NCBI GenBank assembly: GCA_934352055.1
Contig: CAKRJY010000001.1
Coordinates: forward strand, 124,001-188,000
Reading direction: 5' to 3'
DNA: 64,000 bases
Origin: an uncultured Lachnospiraceae bacterium
Lineage (GTDB): Bacteria > Bacillota > Clostridia > Lachnospirales > Lachnospiraceae
Shown: positions 15,575 through 24,083 of the stretch, one piece after another
Layout of the letters: each line of letters starts with the position of its first letter
How positions within the stretch are numbered: position 1 is the stretch's first letter
Notes under the pieces: generated by a model
Databases searched by the model: none
Seen by the model: only the letters and a program-made list of their open reading frames with translations
Told to the model about the DNA's origin: nothing
Made by a program: the position numbers and the translations under genes

Positions 15575-16162
15575 TCATTTGCCATATTTTTCTAGTACTT
15601 CTTTTTGGATTCCGTCCAAAATCCCTTCTTCTTCATAATTTGCGCGCGTTGTCTTCTCTTGAAAGAGCAACATTTCATTCGCATCCAATGGATATTTCCC
15701 CCATATTGCACTGCACGGAACATACCAACTATCATCTTCGGAATAATCCAAAAACAACATATATTCTTTGTCCTGTTCCATTTTTCTATAACCTGCTACA
15801 TGGTAAACTACATTTTCTGCCTTGTTATATGCTTCGTTTTCCAAAATTGGAATTTCATCGGAGATTTTTAAATCCTTTCCGCTCGTGTTTTTATAAATCT
15901 CTAAAATCTCCACATTACCAATCGTGCCGGTAAATCGTATGTTTTCCTCACTATTTTTTCTTATCATAGATGGATTTTCCGATACTTTTTTTGCCTTTAC
16001 GATAATGCTAACTTTATCTTCAATCTCTTCTAGTGAGTCGTATCCGTCCACTTTTGCATCTATCACAACCTCTCCCGGCGGTTGCTTCTGATTCCACAGA
16101 TAAAAGCCGACTCCAAGGCAACATACCAATATACCGCTTACAATGATTCCTATACGTTTCAT
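15575..16162 (-). CDS. Membrane-anchored exported protein of unknown function
   Basis: A 195-residue protein with a basic start and one N-terminal hydrophobic helix (MKRIGIIVSGILVCCLGVGFYLW), so it should be anchored outside the membrane. The rest is acidic and beta-rich: VDGYDSLEEIEDKVSIIVKA, GTIGNVEILEIYKN, a KEYMLFLDYSEDDSWYVPC strand pair and a final helical part. The layout recalls small Firmicutes exported proteins with an OB or TIMP-like barrel, but no family is certain. The start at 16162 follows GGAGGGGG; it has its own promoter and terminator. It flanks the integrase remnant and an AbiE pair, so it may be accessory. Confidence 0.7.
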   Translation of the reverse strand: MKRIGIIVSGILVCCLGVGFYLWNQKQPPGEVVIDAKVDGYDSLEEIEDKVSIIVKAKKVSENPSMIRKNSEENIRFTGTIGNVEILEIYKNTSGKDLKISDEIPILENEAYNKAENVVYHVAGYRKMEQDKEYMLFLDYSEDDSWYVPCSAIWGKYPLDANEMLLFQEKTTRANYEEEGILDGIQKEVLEKYGK

Positions 16163-16184
16163 AAATCCCCCTCCCTTCACAGTA

Positions 16185-16214
16185 AGTATACAATATCCCC
16201 CTTTGTTTTTTCAA
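16185..16214 (-). promoter_or_regulatory. Promoter of the exported protein gene
   Basis: Minus strand TTGAAA (16209-16214), 18-base spacer, TATACT (16185-16190), about 23 bases upstream of the ATG at 16162. Confidence 0.7.
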
Positions 16215-16360
16215 TAAAGCCACAAACCAAGCCTCCGGAATCTTGTGCAAAGAGACAATAGTGCGTCACGTAATCTTTCTTTTCAAAATCTTACTTTAAC
16301 AGGTTCAATATATTCTACGATCAAGTGTTCTCTAATTTATTCTTGCAACTAAGGTTGCTT

Positions 16361-17269
16361 CTACTTTTTATATTCAAAAATATCCATATCTGCCACTACA
16401 GCTATCCCCTTTTCAACTGCGTCATTATAAGACACATCCTCGTATAAAAGCTTTTTTGTAATATTATTATAATCGGCTTCATAGAATCGACTTGAAATAA
16501 TTTCCCTAAGTATCTCGGGAATGTTATATTCACGCTGCGCAGATGGATTATTCTTAGACTTCATCCGATCCTCACGCACCCTATCAATTAAAGAATCCAA
16601 TTCAGGTGTAATCTCAACCTCTGGAAGTAACTTCGCAATATCATATAAATGTCTCGAATCACGATCCATCATATTTTGAATACGATAATCACAAACAGCA
16701 AATACCTTATCAATAAACGTTCTTTCTAAAGACTGCACATGCATACTTATCTTTGCTTCATCAAATGAAATCGGCAATGTAATTCCATTCTTCTCACAGA
16801 ATCTCCCCACATAGCTATAAACATCATGAAGCTCTGTCGGATAAACATCCTGATAAAAGCTCGTTTCAATAATCATCTCCAACGGCACTTCACTAAAGAA
16901 TGATTCGTATTTAAATACATATTTGTTATAACTATGGCGAGATTGTATATCCTCAGCATTAGCTAAAATCAGCCCCAAACTATCCGCCAAATTCAAAATT
17001 ATATTCTTTGTCTGCTTCTTTTCGCCTTCTGTTGGCTTGCGATTCATAGATAAATCAATATCTTCGGAAAACCTATTAATAAGTCCATACGCTTTTGACA
17101 AAGAAGTACCTCCTTTGAACACAAATGGAAGATCACCTTGAGAAATGCCTGACAAAATCATAGACTGAATGGTATCTTTCTCAACCATCTGCGTTGTGCG
17201 GTGTTCTTCTGCTGCCACTGTTTCAATAATCTCTTTCCATTGTTCTTTATACTCTCTATACCAGTTCAC
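16361..17269 (-). CDS. AbiEii/AbiGii-type nucleotidyltransferase toxin
   Basis: The toxin half of a type IV (AbiE-like) toxin-antitoxin system. Members are DUF1814 nucleotidyltransferases; characterised relatives add nucleotides to tRNA acceptor ends or bind GTP, stopping growth and protecting against phage. In the 302-residue protein the nucleotidyltransferase signature is clear: FVFKGGTSLSKAYGLINRFSEDIDL (GG[TS]-x-L and the D-x-D metal ligands), with ISMHVQSLERTFIDKVFAV and RDSRHLYDIAKLL following. It overlaps the upstream antitoxin gene by 14 bases, the standard coupled arrangement. All catalytic residues that can be judged are intact. Confidence 0.88.
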   Translation of the reverse strand: MNWYREYKEQWKEIIETVAAEEHRTTQMVEKDTIQSMILSGISQGDLPFVFKGGTSLSKAYGLINRFSEDIDLSMNRKPTEGEKKQTKNIILNLADSLGLILANAEDIQSRHSYNKYVFKYESFFSEVPLEMIIETSFYQDVYPTELHDVYSYVGRFCEKNGITLPISFDEAKISMHVQSLERTFIDKVFAVCDYRIQNMMDRDSRHLYDIAKLLPEVEITPELDSLIDRVREDRMKSKNNPSAQREYNIPEILREIISSRFYEADYNNITKKLLYEDVSYNDAVEKGIAVVADMDIFEYKK

Positions 17270-17873
17270 CCATCAAGCCCCCCTCGTAAATATTTCTATA
17301 TACCCTATCTGGATATAATGACAGGTATTCCTTTACAACGGAAAAATCCACTCCTATGGTGTTGACATAATCTTTTAGCTTTGAAGTATACTCCTGTCCA
17401 GAAATCTCGCTATACTTGTCAATCACAGACATCAAATCCAAAAACTGTAAGGCAAATTTATTCTTAGATGTAATCTCCGCAACTGGTTTATATACAACAA
17501 TAGTATTCCCATCTATCTCTTGCTTACGCTGTTTTGTCGATGCTTCATTGCTACAAACTTCATAGCAGGACGGATTTTGCGTTGTAAATCCATATTTGTT
17601 TGCAATCTGTAACCCCGTTATATAGCCTAACACCTTTTCTTCCGAGCCAAGATACTTCTTCTCAATGTATTTATCCACAGAAACCTTTCCCTTTGTTCCT
17701 AAGATTGTAACATACGAAAGAAAATATACACCATTGTATAAGCGTTCCAACTTACCCTCATCCACAAGCTTTTTCATCTCTTGACGAAGATAATCTTTTG
17801 AATTGCCCGGTAACTCCGCCAAAAAAATCGGTTCACCTTTTTCGTAATTTTTAATTATATAATCATATACCAT
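17256..17873 (-). CDS. AbiEi-like antitoxin (winged helix, DUF6088-type)
   Basis: The antitoxin/repressor half of the AbiE-like pair. The 205-residue protein starts with a winged-helix segment (MVYDYIIKNYEKGEPIFLAEL, then DYLRQEMKKLVDEGKLERLYNGVYFLS), followed by the conserved YITGLQIANKYGFTTQNP part and a C-terminal domain. Known AbiEi proteins bind inverted repeats in their own promoter; here a 7-bp inverted repeat lies between the -10 and the start codon. It precedes and overlaps the toxin gene. The exact subfamily (DUF6088 versus AbiEi_4) is a judgement from memory. Confidence 0.8.
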   Translation of the reverse strand: MVYDYIIKNYEKGEPIFLAELPGNSKDYLRQEMKKLVDEGKLERLYNGVYFLSYVTILGTKGKVSVDKYIEKKYLGSEEKVLGYITGLQIANKYGFTTQNPSCYEVCSNEASTKQRKQEIDGNTIVVYKPVAEITSKNKFALQFLDLMSVIDKYSEISGQEYTSKLKDYVNTIGVDFSVVKEYLSLYPDRVYRNIYEGGLMGELV

Positions 17874-17891
17874 TTAGCCAACCTCACAAAA

Positions 17892-17922
17892 TTGAAATCA
17901 AATATTTCAACTTCATATTATA
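17892..17922 (-). promoter_or_regulatory. Promoter -10 and inverted-repeat operator of the AbiE pair
   Basis: Minus strand TATAAT at 17917-17922 is followed, just downstream, by the perfect inverted repeat TTGAAAT-N5-ATTTCAA (17892-17910), 18 bases before the antitoxin ATG. The place and symmetry suit an autoregulatory operator. A TTGC-containing -35 is only approximate. Confidence 0.65.
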
Positions 17923-17995
17923 CCTGTTTGCCTGAAATTGCAAGATTTATCTATATTTTAATCAATGCCAAATATTTTCATCTATACCATTGTAT

Positions 17996-18035
17996 TTAAA
18001 AGAAGCACCTCCCCATCTCTGGTAAAAGTGCTTCT
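17996..18035 (-). terminator. Terminator of the DUF4300 gene
   Basis: Minus strand stem AGAAGCAC (18028-18035) with GTGCTTCT (18001-18008) and a T-rich exit, 10 bases after the stop codon of the lipoprotein gene. Confidence 0.75.
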
Positions 18036-18044
18036 AAAACTCTG

Positions 18045-18914
18045 CTATTTACTTTGTTTTAAGGTTCCAACATATTCTCCATTATTGTAGACGAACGGTC
18101 CGGCCTCGCCTTCCTCTCCGAAGTATTCCGGTCTGGCGGATAACATCGTAAGTAATTCATCCATGGAATTAATTTTTGTCACCTGATATGGCTGTTCAAA
18201 AGCAATTTTTTCAACAAACAAATCATAACCATCACATTTGATCAGAATACCCGTGTGTCCTACAAAGACTACCTTTTCATAAGGATCTTGTATGACAACA
18301 CTGATCAGCGATATCTGATCACTGTCAATCTGATATCCATAATGATTCCAAGCATCTGAAAATGTCGTCTCGGGATGTGCTTCATCAACGATGGTCTTTT
18401 CTCCAAAGAGCGTTGTAAACATGTCTTTGTTTTCTCTAAGTAATGCATAGCGCTCCACGCCATCGATTGCCTCCGTGTCAAACATAAGATAGGTTCCCTG
18501 ATAGTTTTCTTCTGTCGAATCAGCTTTTAACAAACCGTCCAGTAATAAAAATGCTGTCATTCTGCAATCTGCATCGGAAAAATCATGATTTTCTTCCCAA
18601 CCATCCATACATTTGCTGATATCGGCATTTAATTTTTCCGGCTCTGACCATGTATCTTCCAGTTTTGCCTTTTTCCCAGCTGTATTTGCAAAATCAGACA
18701 CCCATTCTTTAAAGGTATCTACATGAGAGACGCCTGCCGCATCCAGCTCTTTGCTCACTTCGGCAAGTGTTTTGTCACCGCCCATATATGTTGCAGCCGG
18801 AATCTTTGTGTTCTCTGCCGGTTTCACTCCTTTGCAGGCACTCAGTACTATGGCAAATACGAAAACAACCGCTATGATATTTACTTTACGATTACTGTTA
18901 TTATTTCTTCTCAA
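18045..18914 (-). CDS. DUF4300-like lipoprotein
   Basis: A lipoprotein of about 289 residues: positively charged start (RRNNNSNRKVN), hydrophobic segment and lipobox LSAC. The mature part has the DUF4300 style: LAEVSKELDAAGVSHVDTFKEW, DADCRMTAFLLLDGLL, YLMFDTEAIDG and the end NNGEYVGTLKQ. DUF4300 is uncharacterised. The start is uncertain: a TTG at 18914 with a GAGAGG site 9 bases upstream gives a normal signal peptide, while an ATG at 18941 lengthens it by nine residues. Either way it overlaps the end of the upstream lipoprotein gene and is probably coupled to it. Confidence 0.75.
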   Translation of the reverse strand: MRRNNNSNRKVNIIAVVFVFAIVLSACKGVKPAENTKIPAATYMGGDKTLAEVSKELDAAGVSHVDTFKEWVSDFANTAGKKAKLEDTWSEPEKLNADISKCMDGWEENHDFSDADCRMTAFLLLDGLLKADSTEENYQGTYLMFDTEAIDGVERYALLRENKDMFTTLFGEKTIVDEAHPETTFSDAWNHYGYQIDSDQISLISVVIQDPYEKVVFVGHTGILIKCDGYDLFVEKIAFEQPYQVTKINSMDELLTMLSARPEYFGEEGEAGPFVYNNGEYVGTLKQSK

Positions 18915-19242
18915 TAGAGAGCACCTCTCCCTCAAACGCATCCACTTCTGAAACTGTTCCTGTGTATTTTACCACTACAGTATCTCCATCTTTAACATTT
19001 TTTAAACCCTTTGGTGCTTTATCAAATGAAAATTCGTATGGCGTACCATTCTTGTCTGTAACAACAAACATGAAATCCTTGATCTCATCAATTGTTCCTT
19101 CAAGTTCTTTTTCATCCTGATTCTCTGTCGCACTGTTGCTTGTTGAAGAACCATTATTTGTTGACGCTGCCTGACCACAACCACTCAATAAACCAACACA
19201 TAACATAACACTGATTACACTTACAATTAATTTCTTTTTCAT
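18901..19242 (-). CDS. Small lipoprotein of unknown function
   Basis: A 113-residue lipoprotein: signal MKKKLIVSVISVMLCVGLLSGC with lipobox LSGC, a Ser/Asn/Thr linker, then a compact domain of about 65 residues (GTIDEIKDFMFVVTDKNG, then VKDGDTVVVKYTGTVSEVDAF) with the alternating pattern of a small beta barrel. No enzyme motif is visible. It overlaps the following lipoprotein gene, so the pair is probably expressed together at the cell surface. The family is not recognised beyond similar small Lachnospiraceae lipoproteins. Confidence 0.75.
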   Translation of the reverse strand: MKKKLIVSVISVMLCVGLLSGCGQAASTNNGSSTSNSATENQDEKELEGTIDEIKDFMFVVTDKNGTPYEFSFDKAPKGLKNVKDGDTVVVKYTGTVSEVDAFEGEVLSIEKK

Positions 19243-19363
19243 TATTTTATATACCTCTTTCTCTCTCTATTTTCTCTGAGTCATGCCTCAGATTGTTTGC
19301 TCCATTATAGTAACCCATGTCAGCAATTAAGTCTCGCTTTTTAAGAATTGTTAAGAATTATTT

Positions 19364-19395
19364 AAAAAATCCCCGGTAGAAAAATCTACCAGGGA
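19364..19395 (-). terminator. Terminator of the second chemoreceptor gene
   Basis: Minus strand 11-bp stem (19370-19380 with 19385-19395, one G-T), loop of four, six T. It lies 16 bases after the stop codon at 19412. Confidence 0.9.
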
Positions 19396-19411
19396 CTTTA
19401 TCATTTGTATC

Positions 19412-20902
19412 TTATAAATATTTATCTAACTGATGTGAAACATCAAGTACGCCACTCAAACGACTCTTTGCATTCTCTGCATGTGTCATATTGGTGTTGG
19501 AAAGTTCTGCAGCCTGATTTGATGACGCTGTAACTTCCTCCGTTGTCGCAGATAAGTTTGTGATGTTATCCACGATCTGATTATTGGCCTCAGACAGCTG
19601 TGTAAGACGCTCATCAATGTTCTCGATATGTTCAATCAATTCTGTTACATTTGCATTCATCGCTTCAAAGCTATCCGATGCTTCCGCAATCATACCATCC
19701 TGTGCATCGGTTGCGTTAATCGACTGTGATACCGCATTTGCTGCTTTTGATGCATTCTCTGTCAAATCATCAGAAATCTTACCGATTTCTTCTGTCTCCT
19801 GCTTTGTTCTCTCTGCCAACTGACGAATTTCATCTGCAACTACTGCAAAGCCTCTTCCTGCTTCTCCCGCACGCGCACTCTCGATAGATGCATTCAACGC
19901 TAATAAGTTGGTCTGTCCGGAAATGGCAAGGATTGTATCTGCGATATTGCGCACTTCCTCTGTCTTTTTCTGCAATGCTTCCATTGCCTCTGCCACATCT
20001 TTGTTTGTATGGGAAATGAGCTGTGACTGTTCTTTCAAACGGCTCATAACTTCCATAGACTGCTTGTTAATCTCACTAGACTGTTTTGCGATATCTACCA
20101 TTGTTTCAGAATTCTGTAATGTCTGTTCAATGGACTCCTGAATATTTGCCGTCATGGTTGTCTGTGTCTGAATGTTTTCTGCTGTAGATAATGTACTCTC
20201 AGAGATATTCTTCATGGCACCATTTACAACCTCAGAAGAACCATTCAGATCATTTACGATATCCATGGCACTCTCTGTACCCTTACGTACCTCTGCCGCA
20301 ACACCAATCACATCATCTAGCATGGTCTTCATCTTGGCATTTCTAGCCTGTACTTCGCCAAGCGTATCCTTGTTAAACTGCTCTGCGATATTTGTCATAA
20401 CGACAAGTAAAAATAGCAGTACCATCACAATAACCACTACAAACAGCTGGTTGATTGCCGCGTCACCTTCCAGATTCTGATGCTGTGTAATCTTACCGAT
20501 TGTCACAAGCACTTCCATCAAAAGGTATGCCACTCCACTAAAAAATGAGAACTTTCGATCAAAGAAAATCACACATCCTACCAATGGGAACATACCAAAT
20601 ACCTGAATAAATCCCTGGGTAAATGCAAATCCTGTCACATAACATGTCAAAAGAAGCAGTGGCACAGCAACTATTTTTAGCTTTGTTGATGCCGGATTCT
20701 TTTTATATACAATAAACAGAATCACAAATGATACAAGTTCAATAGCGGATACCAAACCGGTCAGTCCCATGGAACGAACCCCCATAGCACAACATGTCCA
20801 CATAATTGCAAGCAATACAGCATAAAACACTGCGTATCCTATAATCAGAAAATGATTCGCCCTTTTTAACTGTTCTTCCTGATCTGCATATCTAAATTCC
20901 AT
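19412..20902 (-). CDS. Methyl-accepting chemotaxis protein with six-helix membrane domain, no HAMP
   Basis: A 496-residue receptor. Residues 1-180 form about six membrane helices (starting ANHFLIIGYAVFYAVLLAIMW) with no large outside domain, then a short linker leads directly into the coiled-coil signalling domain, with the tip SGQTNLLALNASIESARAGEAGRGFAVVADEIRQLAERT. No HAMP domain is seen. The sensing therefore probably concerns the membrane itself, a small permeating ligand or energy state. There is no CheR-docking pentapeptide. Monocistronic, with its own terminator. Confidence 0.9.
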   Translation of the reverse strand: MEFRYADQEEQLKRANHFLIIGYAVFYAVLLAIMWTCCAMGVRSMGLTGLVSAIELVSFVILFIVYKKNPASTKLKIVAVPLLLLTCYVTGFAFTQGFIQVFGMFPLVGCVIFFDRKFSFFSGVAYLLMEVLVTIGKITQHQNLEGDAAINQLFVVVIVMVLLFLLVVMTNIAEQFNKDTLGEVQARNAKMKTMLDDVIGVAAEVRKGTESAMDIVNDLNGSSEVVNGAMKNISESTLSTAENIQTQTTMTANIQESIEQTLQNSETMVDIAKQSSEINKQSMEVMSRLKEQSQLISHTNKDVAEAMEALQKKTEEVRNIADTILAISGQTNLLALNASIESARAGEAGRGFAVVADEIRQLAERTKQETEEIGKISDDLTENASKAANAVSQSINATDAQDGMIAEASDSFEAMNANVTELIEHIENIDERLTQLSEANNQIVDNITNLSATTEEVTASSNQAAELSNTNMTHAENAKSRLSGVLDVSHQLDKYL

Positions 20903-21029
20903 AATCCATTCCTTTCACTAGAAACACATTTGTTTTAGTTATCATACTCTACTGTCCATTGTATGACATTTTTTTCCATTTTTCTAGCATTTTGTCATAT
21001 TTTTATAAAAAATTACTTTGAACACAAAA

Positions 21030-21845
21030 TCACAACGTTTTTCCCAATTCCCAAAATGCCACAGCGCTCGCTGCCGCCACGTTCAACGAATCTACGCCGT
21101 GCTGCATTGGAATACAGACCGTATAATCACAATCGGCAATCGTCGTCTGTGCAAGCCCATCGCCTTCTGTTCCAAGCACTACCGCCAATCTGTTTTCTGC
21201 CAAAAGTTTGGCATCATCAATTGCATACGAATCTTCTTTTAACGCCATGGCAACTGTTTTGTATCCCAATTTCTTTAGTGTCTCCCCTGTCTTATCATAC
21301 CAGGCATCTTTGGGAAGATATGTCCATGGAATCTGAAAAACAGTCCCCATACTGACCCGACAGGCTCTGCGATATAAAGGATCCGCGCAACCATGTGTCA
21401 GAAGAATGCCATCCATACCAAGTGCTGCCGCAGACCGAAAAATAGCTCCGATATTGGTTGGATTTACCACTTCTTCTAGAATAGCAATCCGTCTTTTTCC
21501 TTGACAGATGCTCTCCACCGTCGGCATTTCTTTTCTTCGCATGGCGCAAAGCATGCCTCGCGCCAATTGGAATCCTGTAATCTGTGTCAGCACAGAAAGA
21601 TCTGCCACATAGACCGGGATATCCCCCACGCGCTCTAATACTTCTTTTGCTTTTGTTTCCACCTGACGTTTTTCCATCAGAATCGATAACGGTTCGTATC
21701 CCGCCTCAAGCGCACGCAGAATCACATTGGGACTCTCCGCAATAAATACCCCCTGTTCCGGTTCATAATAATGAAGCAGTTGCGCTTCTTTTTTATCTAC
21801 ATACATATCCAGTTGTGGGATATGCAGATCTGTAATCTCTATCAT
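21030..21845 (-). CDS. TrmH/SpoU-family RNA 2'-O-methyltransferase
   Basis: A 271-residue SPOUT methyltransferase with an N-terminal substrate-binding domain (residues about 20-105, EQGVFIAESPNVILRAL) and a knotted catalytic domain: motif 1 ILEEVVNPTNIGAIFRSAAALGMDGILL, motif 2 LAVVLGTEGDGL and motif 3 IPMQHGVDSLNVAAASAVAFWEL. Such enzymes methylate ribose in rRNA or tRNA with SAM; the exact target cannot be assigned. It is the last gene of the long murE-thiN block, 11 bases behind thiN. AAGGAG site 7 bases before the ATG. Confidence 0.9.
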   Translation of the reverse strand: MIEITDLHIPQLDMYVDKKEAQLLHYYEPEQGVFIAESPNVILRALEAGYEPLSILMEKRQVETKAKEVLERVGDIPVYVADLSVLTQITGFQLARGMLCAMRRKEMPTVESICQGKRRIAILEEVVNPTNIGAIFRSAAALGMDGILLTHGCADPLYRRACRVSMGTVFQIPWTYLPKDAWYDKTGETLKKLGYKTVAMALKEDSYAIDDAKLLAENRLAVVLGTEGDGLAQTTIADCDYTVCIPMQHGVDSLNVAAASAVAFWELGKTL

Positions 21846-21856
21846 AGTTCTCCTTA

Positions 21857-22513
21857 TTACTCACGCGACTCCACAACAATAAGTGTCCCGTCTTCCACCG
21901 TGATCACCGCTTCTTCTTCCACAATTTCATTGCTGATGCCGAGCGAAGTAAACGGCTGCAGATCCACATGATCGAGTGGATAAAATACGCCGCGCTCACT
22001 CACACCTTTTGCTACACCGCAAAAAGGAATTACCGATACATAGCTTCCATATTGCATATCCTTACGGATACGGCATTCCTTTTGCACTAAGCGAATACGG
22101 TTATGCTCATCCAGCAGAAATATCTGCCGCTTTCTTTCAAAACCCTGCCCTAATATCGCGATATTTCCAAGCACATGATCGAGTCTTGTGCCCGTTCCGC
22201 CCAAAATGTAGATGTCTCCCTGCGTTTTTTCAAACGCAAGCTGCAGTGCCGCCTCCGAATCGGTATCGTCTTTGATCGGATTTAGTTTTGTCACATTGCG
22301 CTGATTGGCAAGAAACGCCTCTTTTACCGCAGGATCAATCGAATCAAAATCACCAATCACATAATCCGGTTCCGCCCCCACCGAAAGACATGCTTCTAAA
22401 CCCCTGTCTGCTGCTATGATGACGGGGCTGTCATAACGCTCTATCTGTTCTTTTAAAAAAGGCAGGGATAAATGACCCCCTGCCAAAATAAATGTCACAC
22501 TTTTCTTTTCCAT
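21857..22513 (-). CDS. thiN: Thiamine diphosphokinase
   Basis: Transfers pyrophosphate from ATP to thiamine, giving thiamine diphosphate. The 218-residue protein shows the N-terminal catalytic domain with IIAADRGLEACLSVGAEPDYVIGDFDSID, KDDTDSEAALQLAFEK and ILGGTGTRLDHVLGNI, and a C-terminal beta-sandwich thiamine-binding domain. It follows rpe by 24 bases, exactly the rsgA-rpe-thiN order known from Bacillus. Confidence 0.95.
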   Translation of the reverse strand: MEKKSVTFILAGGHLSLPFLKEQIERYDSPVIIAADRGLEACLSVGAEPDYVIGDFDSIDPAVKEAFLANQRNVTKLNPIKDDTDSEAALQLAFEKTQGDIYILGGTGTRLDHVLGNIAILGQGFERKRQIFLLDEHNRIRLVQKECRIRKDMQYGSYVSVIPFCGVAKGVSERGVFYPLDHVDLQPFTSLGISNEIVEEEAVITVEDGTLIVVESRE

Positions 22514-22537
22514 CCTGTAACCTCAGTCACTTTTTTC

Positions 22538-23185
22538 TTACATATGCGTCAAAAATGCCTCCACATTTGCCTCAGCATCTCCGGAAAATACTGCACTTCC
22601 TGCAACGATAATGTTTGCCCCTGCAATCAATGCCTGATCCACATTATCCAGTGTAATACCTCCGTCTACTTCAATATCTAATTTGATGCCCTGTTCCCCT
22701 AAAATACGGCGCAATTCTGTCACCTTCTGCAACGTATATGGGATCATCTTCTGTCCACCATAGCCTGGATTCACTGTCATGATCAATACCATATCCACCT
22801 GTTCCAGTACATGACGTAACACTTCAATCGGCGTTGCCGGATTGATTGCAACACCTGCCATTACCCCCAGTTCTTTTATATGTGCAATGGTACGATCCAG
22901 ATGACGACACGCTTCTGCATGTACGGTGATAATATCAGCCCCCGCTTTGGCAAAATCTTCCACATAGCGATCCGGTTCTTCAATCATCAGATGCACATCA
23001 AAAATGCGGTCAGTGTACTTGCGAAGTGCTTTTACTACCGGTGCTCCTAATGTAATGTTTGGTACAAACATACCATCCATAACATCAATATGAATATATT
23101 GTGCCCCTGCTTCATCAATACGTTGTATTTCTTCTGCTAATTTCCCATAATCTGCAGATAAAATCGATGGTGATAAACAATTCAT
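22538..23185 (-). CDS. rpe: Ribulose-phosphate 3-epimerase
   Basis: Interconverts ribulose 5-phosphate and xylulose 5-phosphate. A 215-residue TIM barrel with LSPSILSADYGKLAEEI, YIHIDVMDGMFVPNITLG (metal and catalytic Asp), VHLMIEEPDRYVEDFAKAGAD, VDMVLIMTVNPGYGGQ (phosphate loop) and the second catalytic Asp in DIEVDGGI. It lies between rsgA (10 bases) and thiN. Together with rpiB it supports the non-oxidative pentose phosphate pathway. Confidence 0.97.
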   Translation of the reverse strand: MNCLSPSILSADYGKLAEEIQRIDEAGAQYIHIDVMDGMFVPNITLGAPVVKALRKYTDRIFDVHLMIEEPDRYVEDFAKAGADIITVHAEACRHLDRTIAHIKELGVMAGVAINPATPIEVLRHVLEQVDMVLIMTVNPGYGGQKMIPYTLQKVTELRRILGEQGIKLDIEVDGGITLDNVDQALIAGANIIVAGSAVFSGDAEANVEAFLTHM

Positions 23186-23195
23186 TTTCTACTCC

Positions 23196-24074
23196 CTAGT
23201 ATTTCTTATTCTGTATCAGTTCTTCATACAGTAATTTATAATTATCATAACGGCTCTGCGCAATCTCTCCGCGCGCCAGTGCCTCTTTTATGCCACAATC
23301 CGGTTCGCCGATATGGGCACAACCCTGAAATCTACATTCTGGTTCATGTGGTACAAACTCTGGAAAATATTCCCACAACTGTCCGGCTTCTATCTCCGGT
23401 ACATACATGGAACTAAATCCCGGTGTATCCATAATAAACGAATCCTCTGCAATCGGAATCAGTTCACTATGCCTTGTTGTGTGTTTTCCACGGCCAATCT
23501 TTTCACTGATGTTGCCTGTCTCCATCGTTGTATGATCTTGTAATCCATTAATCAACGATGACTTTCCGACTCCGGAAGGTCCGGCTACTGTTGTTGTTTT
23601 TCCTTGCAAAAGTGCAAAAATTTCCGCTTCCCCCTGGCCGGTTGTTGCCTGCGTAAAATGCACCGGATATCCTGCTTTTTCATAAATCTCACGTAATTGC
23701 TGTTTCTCATCATCTGCGCCTAAATCTTCTTTGTTAAAGCAGATTTGCACCGGCACATCCTGATATGCCATCATCACAAGAAACCGATCTAACAAATTCA
23801 GATTCGGTTTCGGAGAATCCGTTGCAAAGATCACCAATGCCTGATCCACATTGGCAACCGCTGGACGTATCAGTGCATTTTTTCTCGGAAGAATTTCAAC
23901 GACATTTCCCAAATGGTTCTCTTCGTTCAAAACATCGATTTCTACCAGATCACCCACCAATGGCTTGATTTGCTGTTTTCGAAAGGCACCTTTTGCCTTA
24001 CATTCATAAATTCCGGATCCCGCTACGAAAACGTAGTAGAATCCGGAAATTCCTTTTACTATTCTGCCTGTCAT
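23196..24074 (-). CDS. rsgA: Ribosome small-subunit GTPase RsgA
   Basis: RsgA is a circularly permuted GTPase that acts in late 30S assembly. The 292-residue protein has an N-terminal OB domain (TGRIVKGISGFYYV), the permuted G motifs in order G4 (CFNKEDLG), G1 (AGPSGVGKSSLIN), G3 (DTPGFSS), and a C-terminal zinc site (HEPECRFQGCAHIGEPDCGIKEAL). The ATG at 24074 is chosen because AAAGG stands 8 bases before it; the ATG two codons earlier lies too close. It follows prkC by 9 bases. In Bacillus the neighbouring kinase PrkC phosphorylates this protein. Confidence 0.96.
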   Translation of the reverse strand: MTGRIVKGISGFYYVFVAGSGIYECKAKGAFRKQQIKPLVGDLVEIDVLNEENHLGNVVEILPRKNALIRPAVANVDQALVIFATDSPKPNLNLLDRFLVMMAYQDVPVQICFNKEDLGADDEKQQLREIYEKAGYPVHFTQATTGQGEAEIFALLQGKTTTVAGPSGVGKSSLINGLQDHTTMETGNISEKIGRGKHTTRHSELIPIAEDSFIMDTPGFSSMYVPEIEAGQLWEYFPEFVPHEPECRFQGCAHIGEPDCGIKEALARGEIAQSRYDNYKLLYEELIQNKKY

Positions 24075-24083
24075 GTGCATCCT

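Noticed and set aside
16230..16360. Possible protein-coding fragment ending VEYIEPVKVRF on the minus strand between the exported protein gene and the AbiE pair
   Set aside because: Too short and without a family match I can name; it is only a possible remnant of a lost gene.
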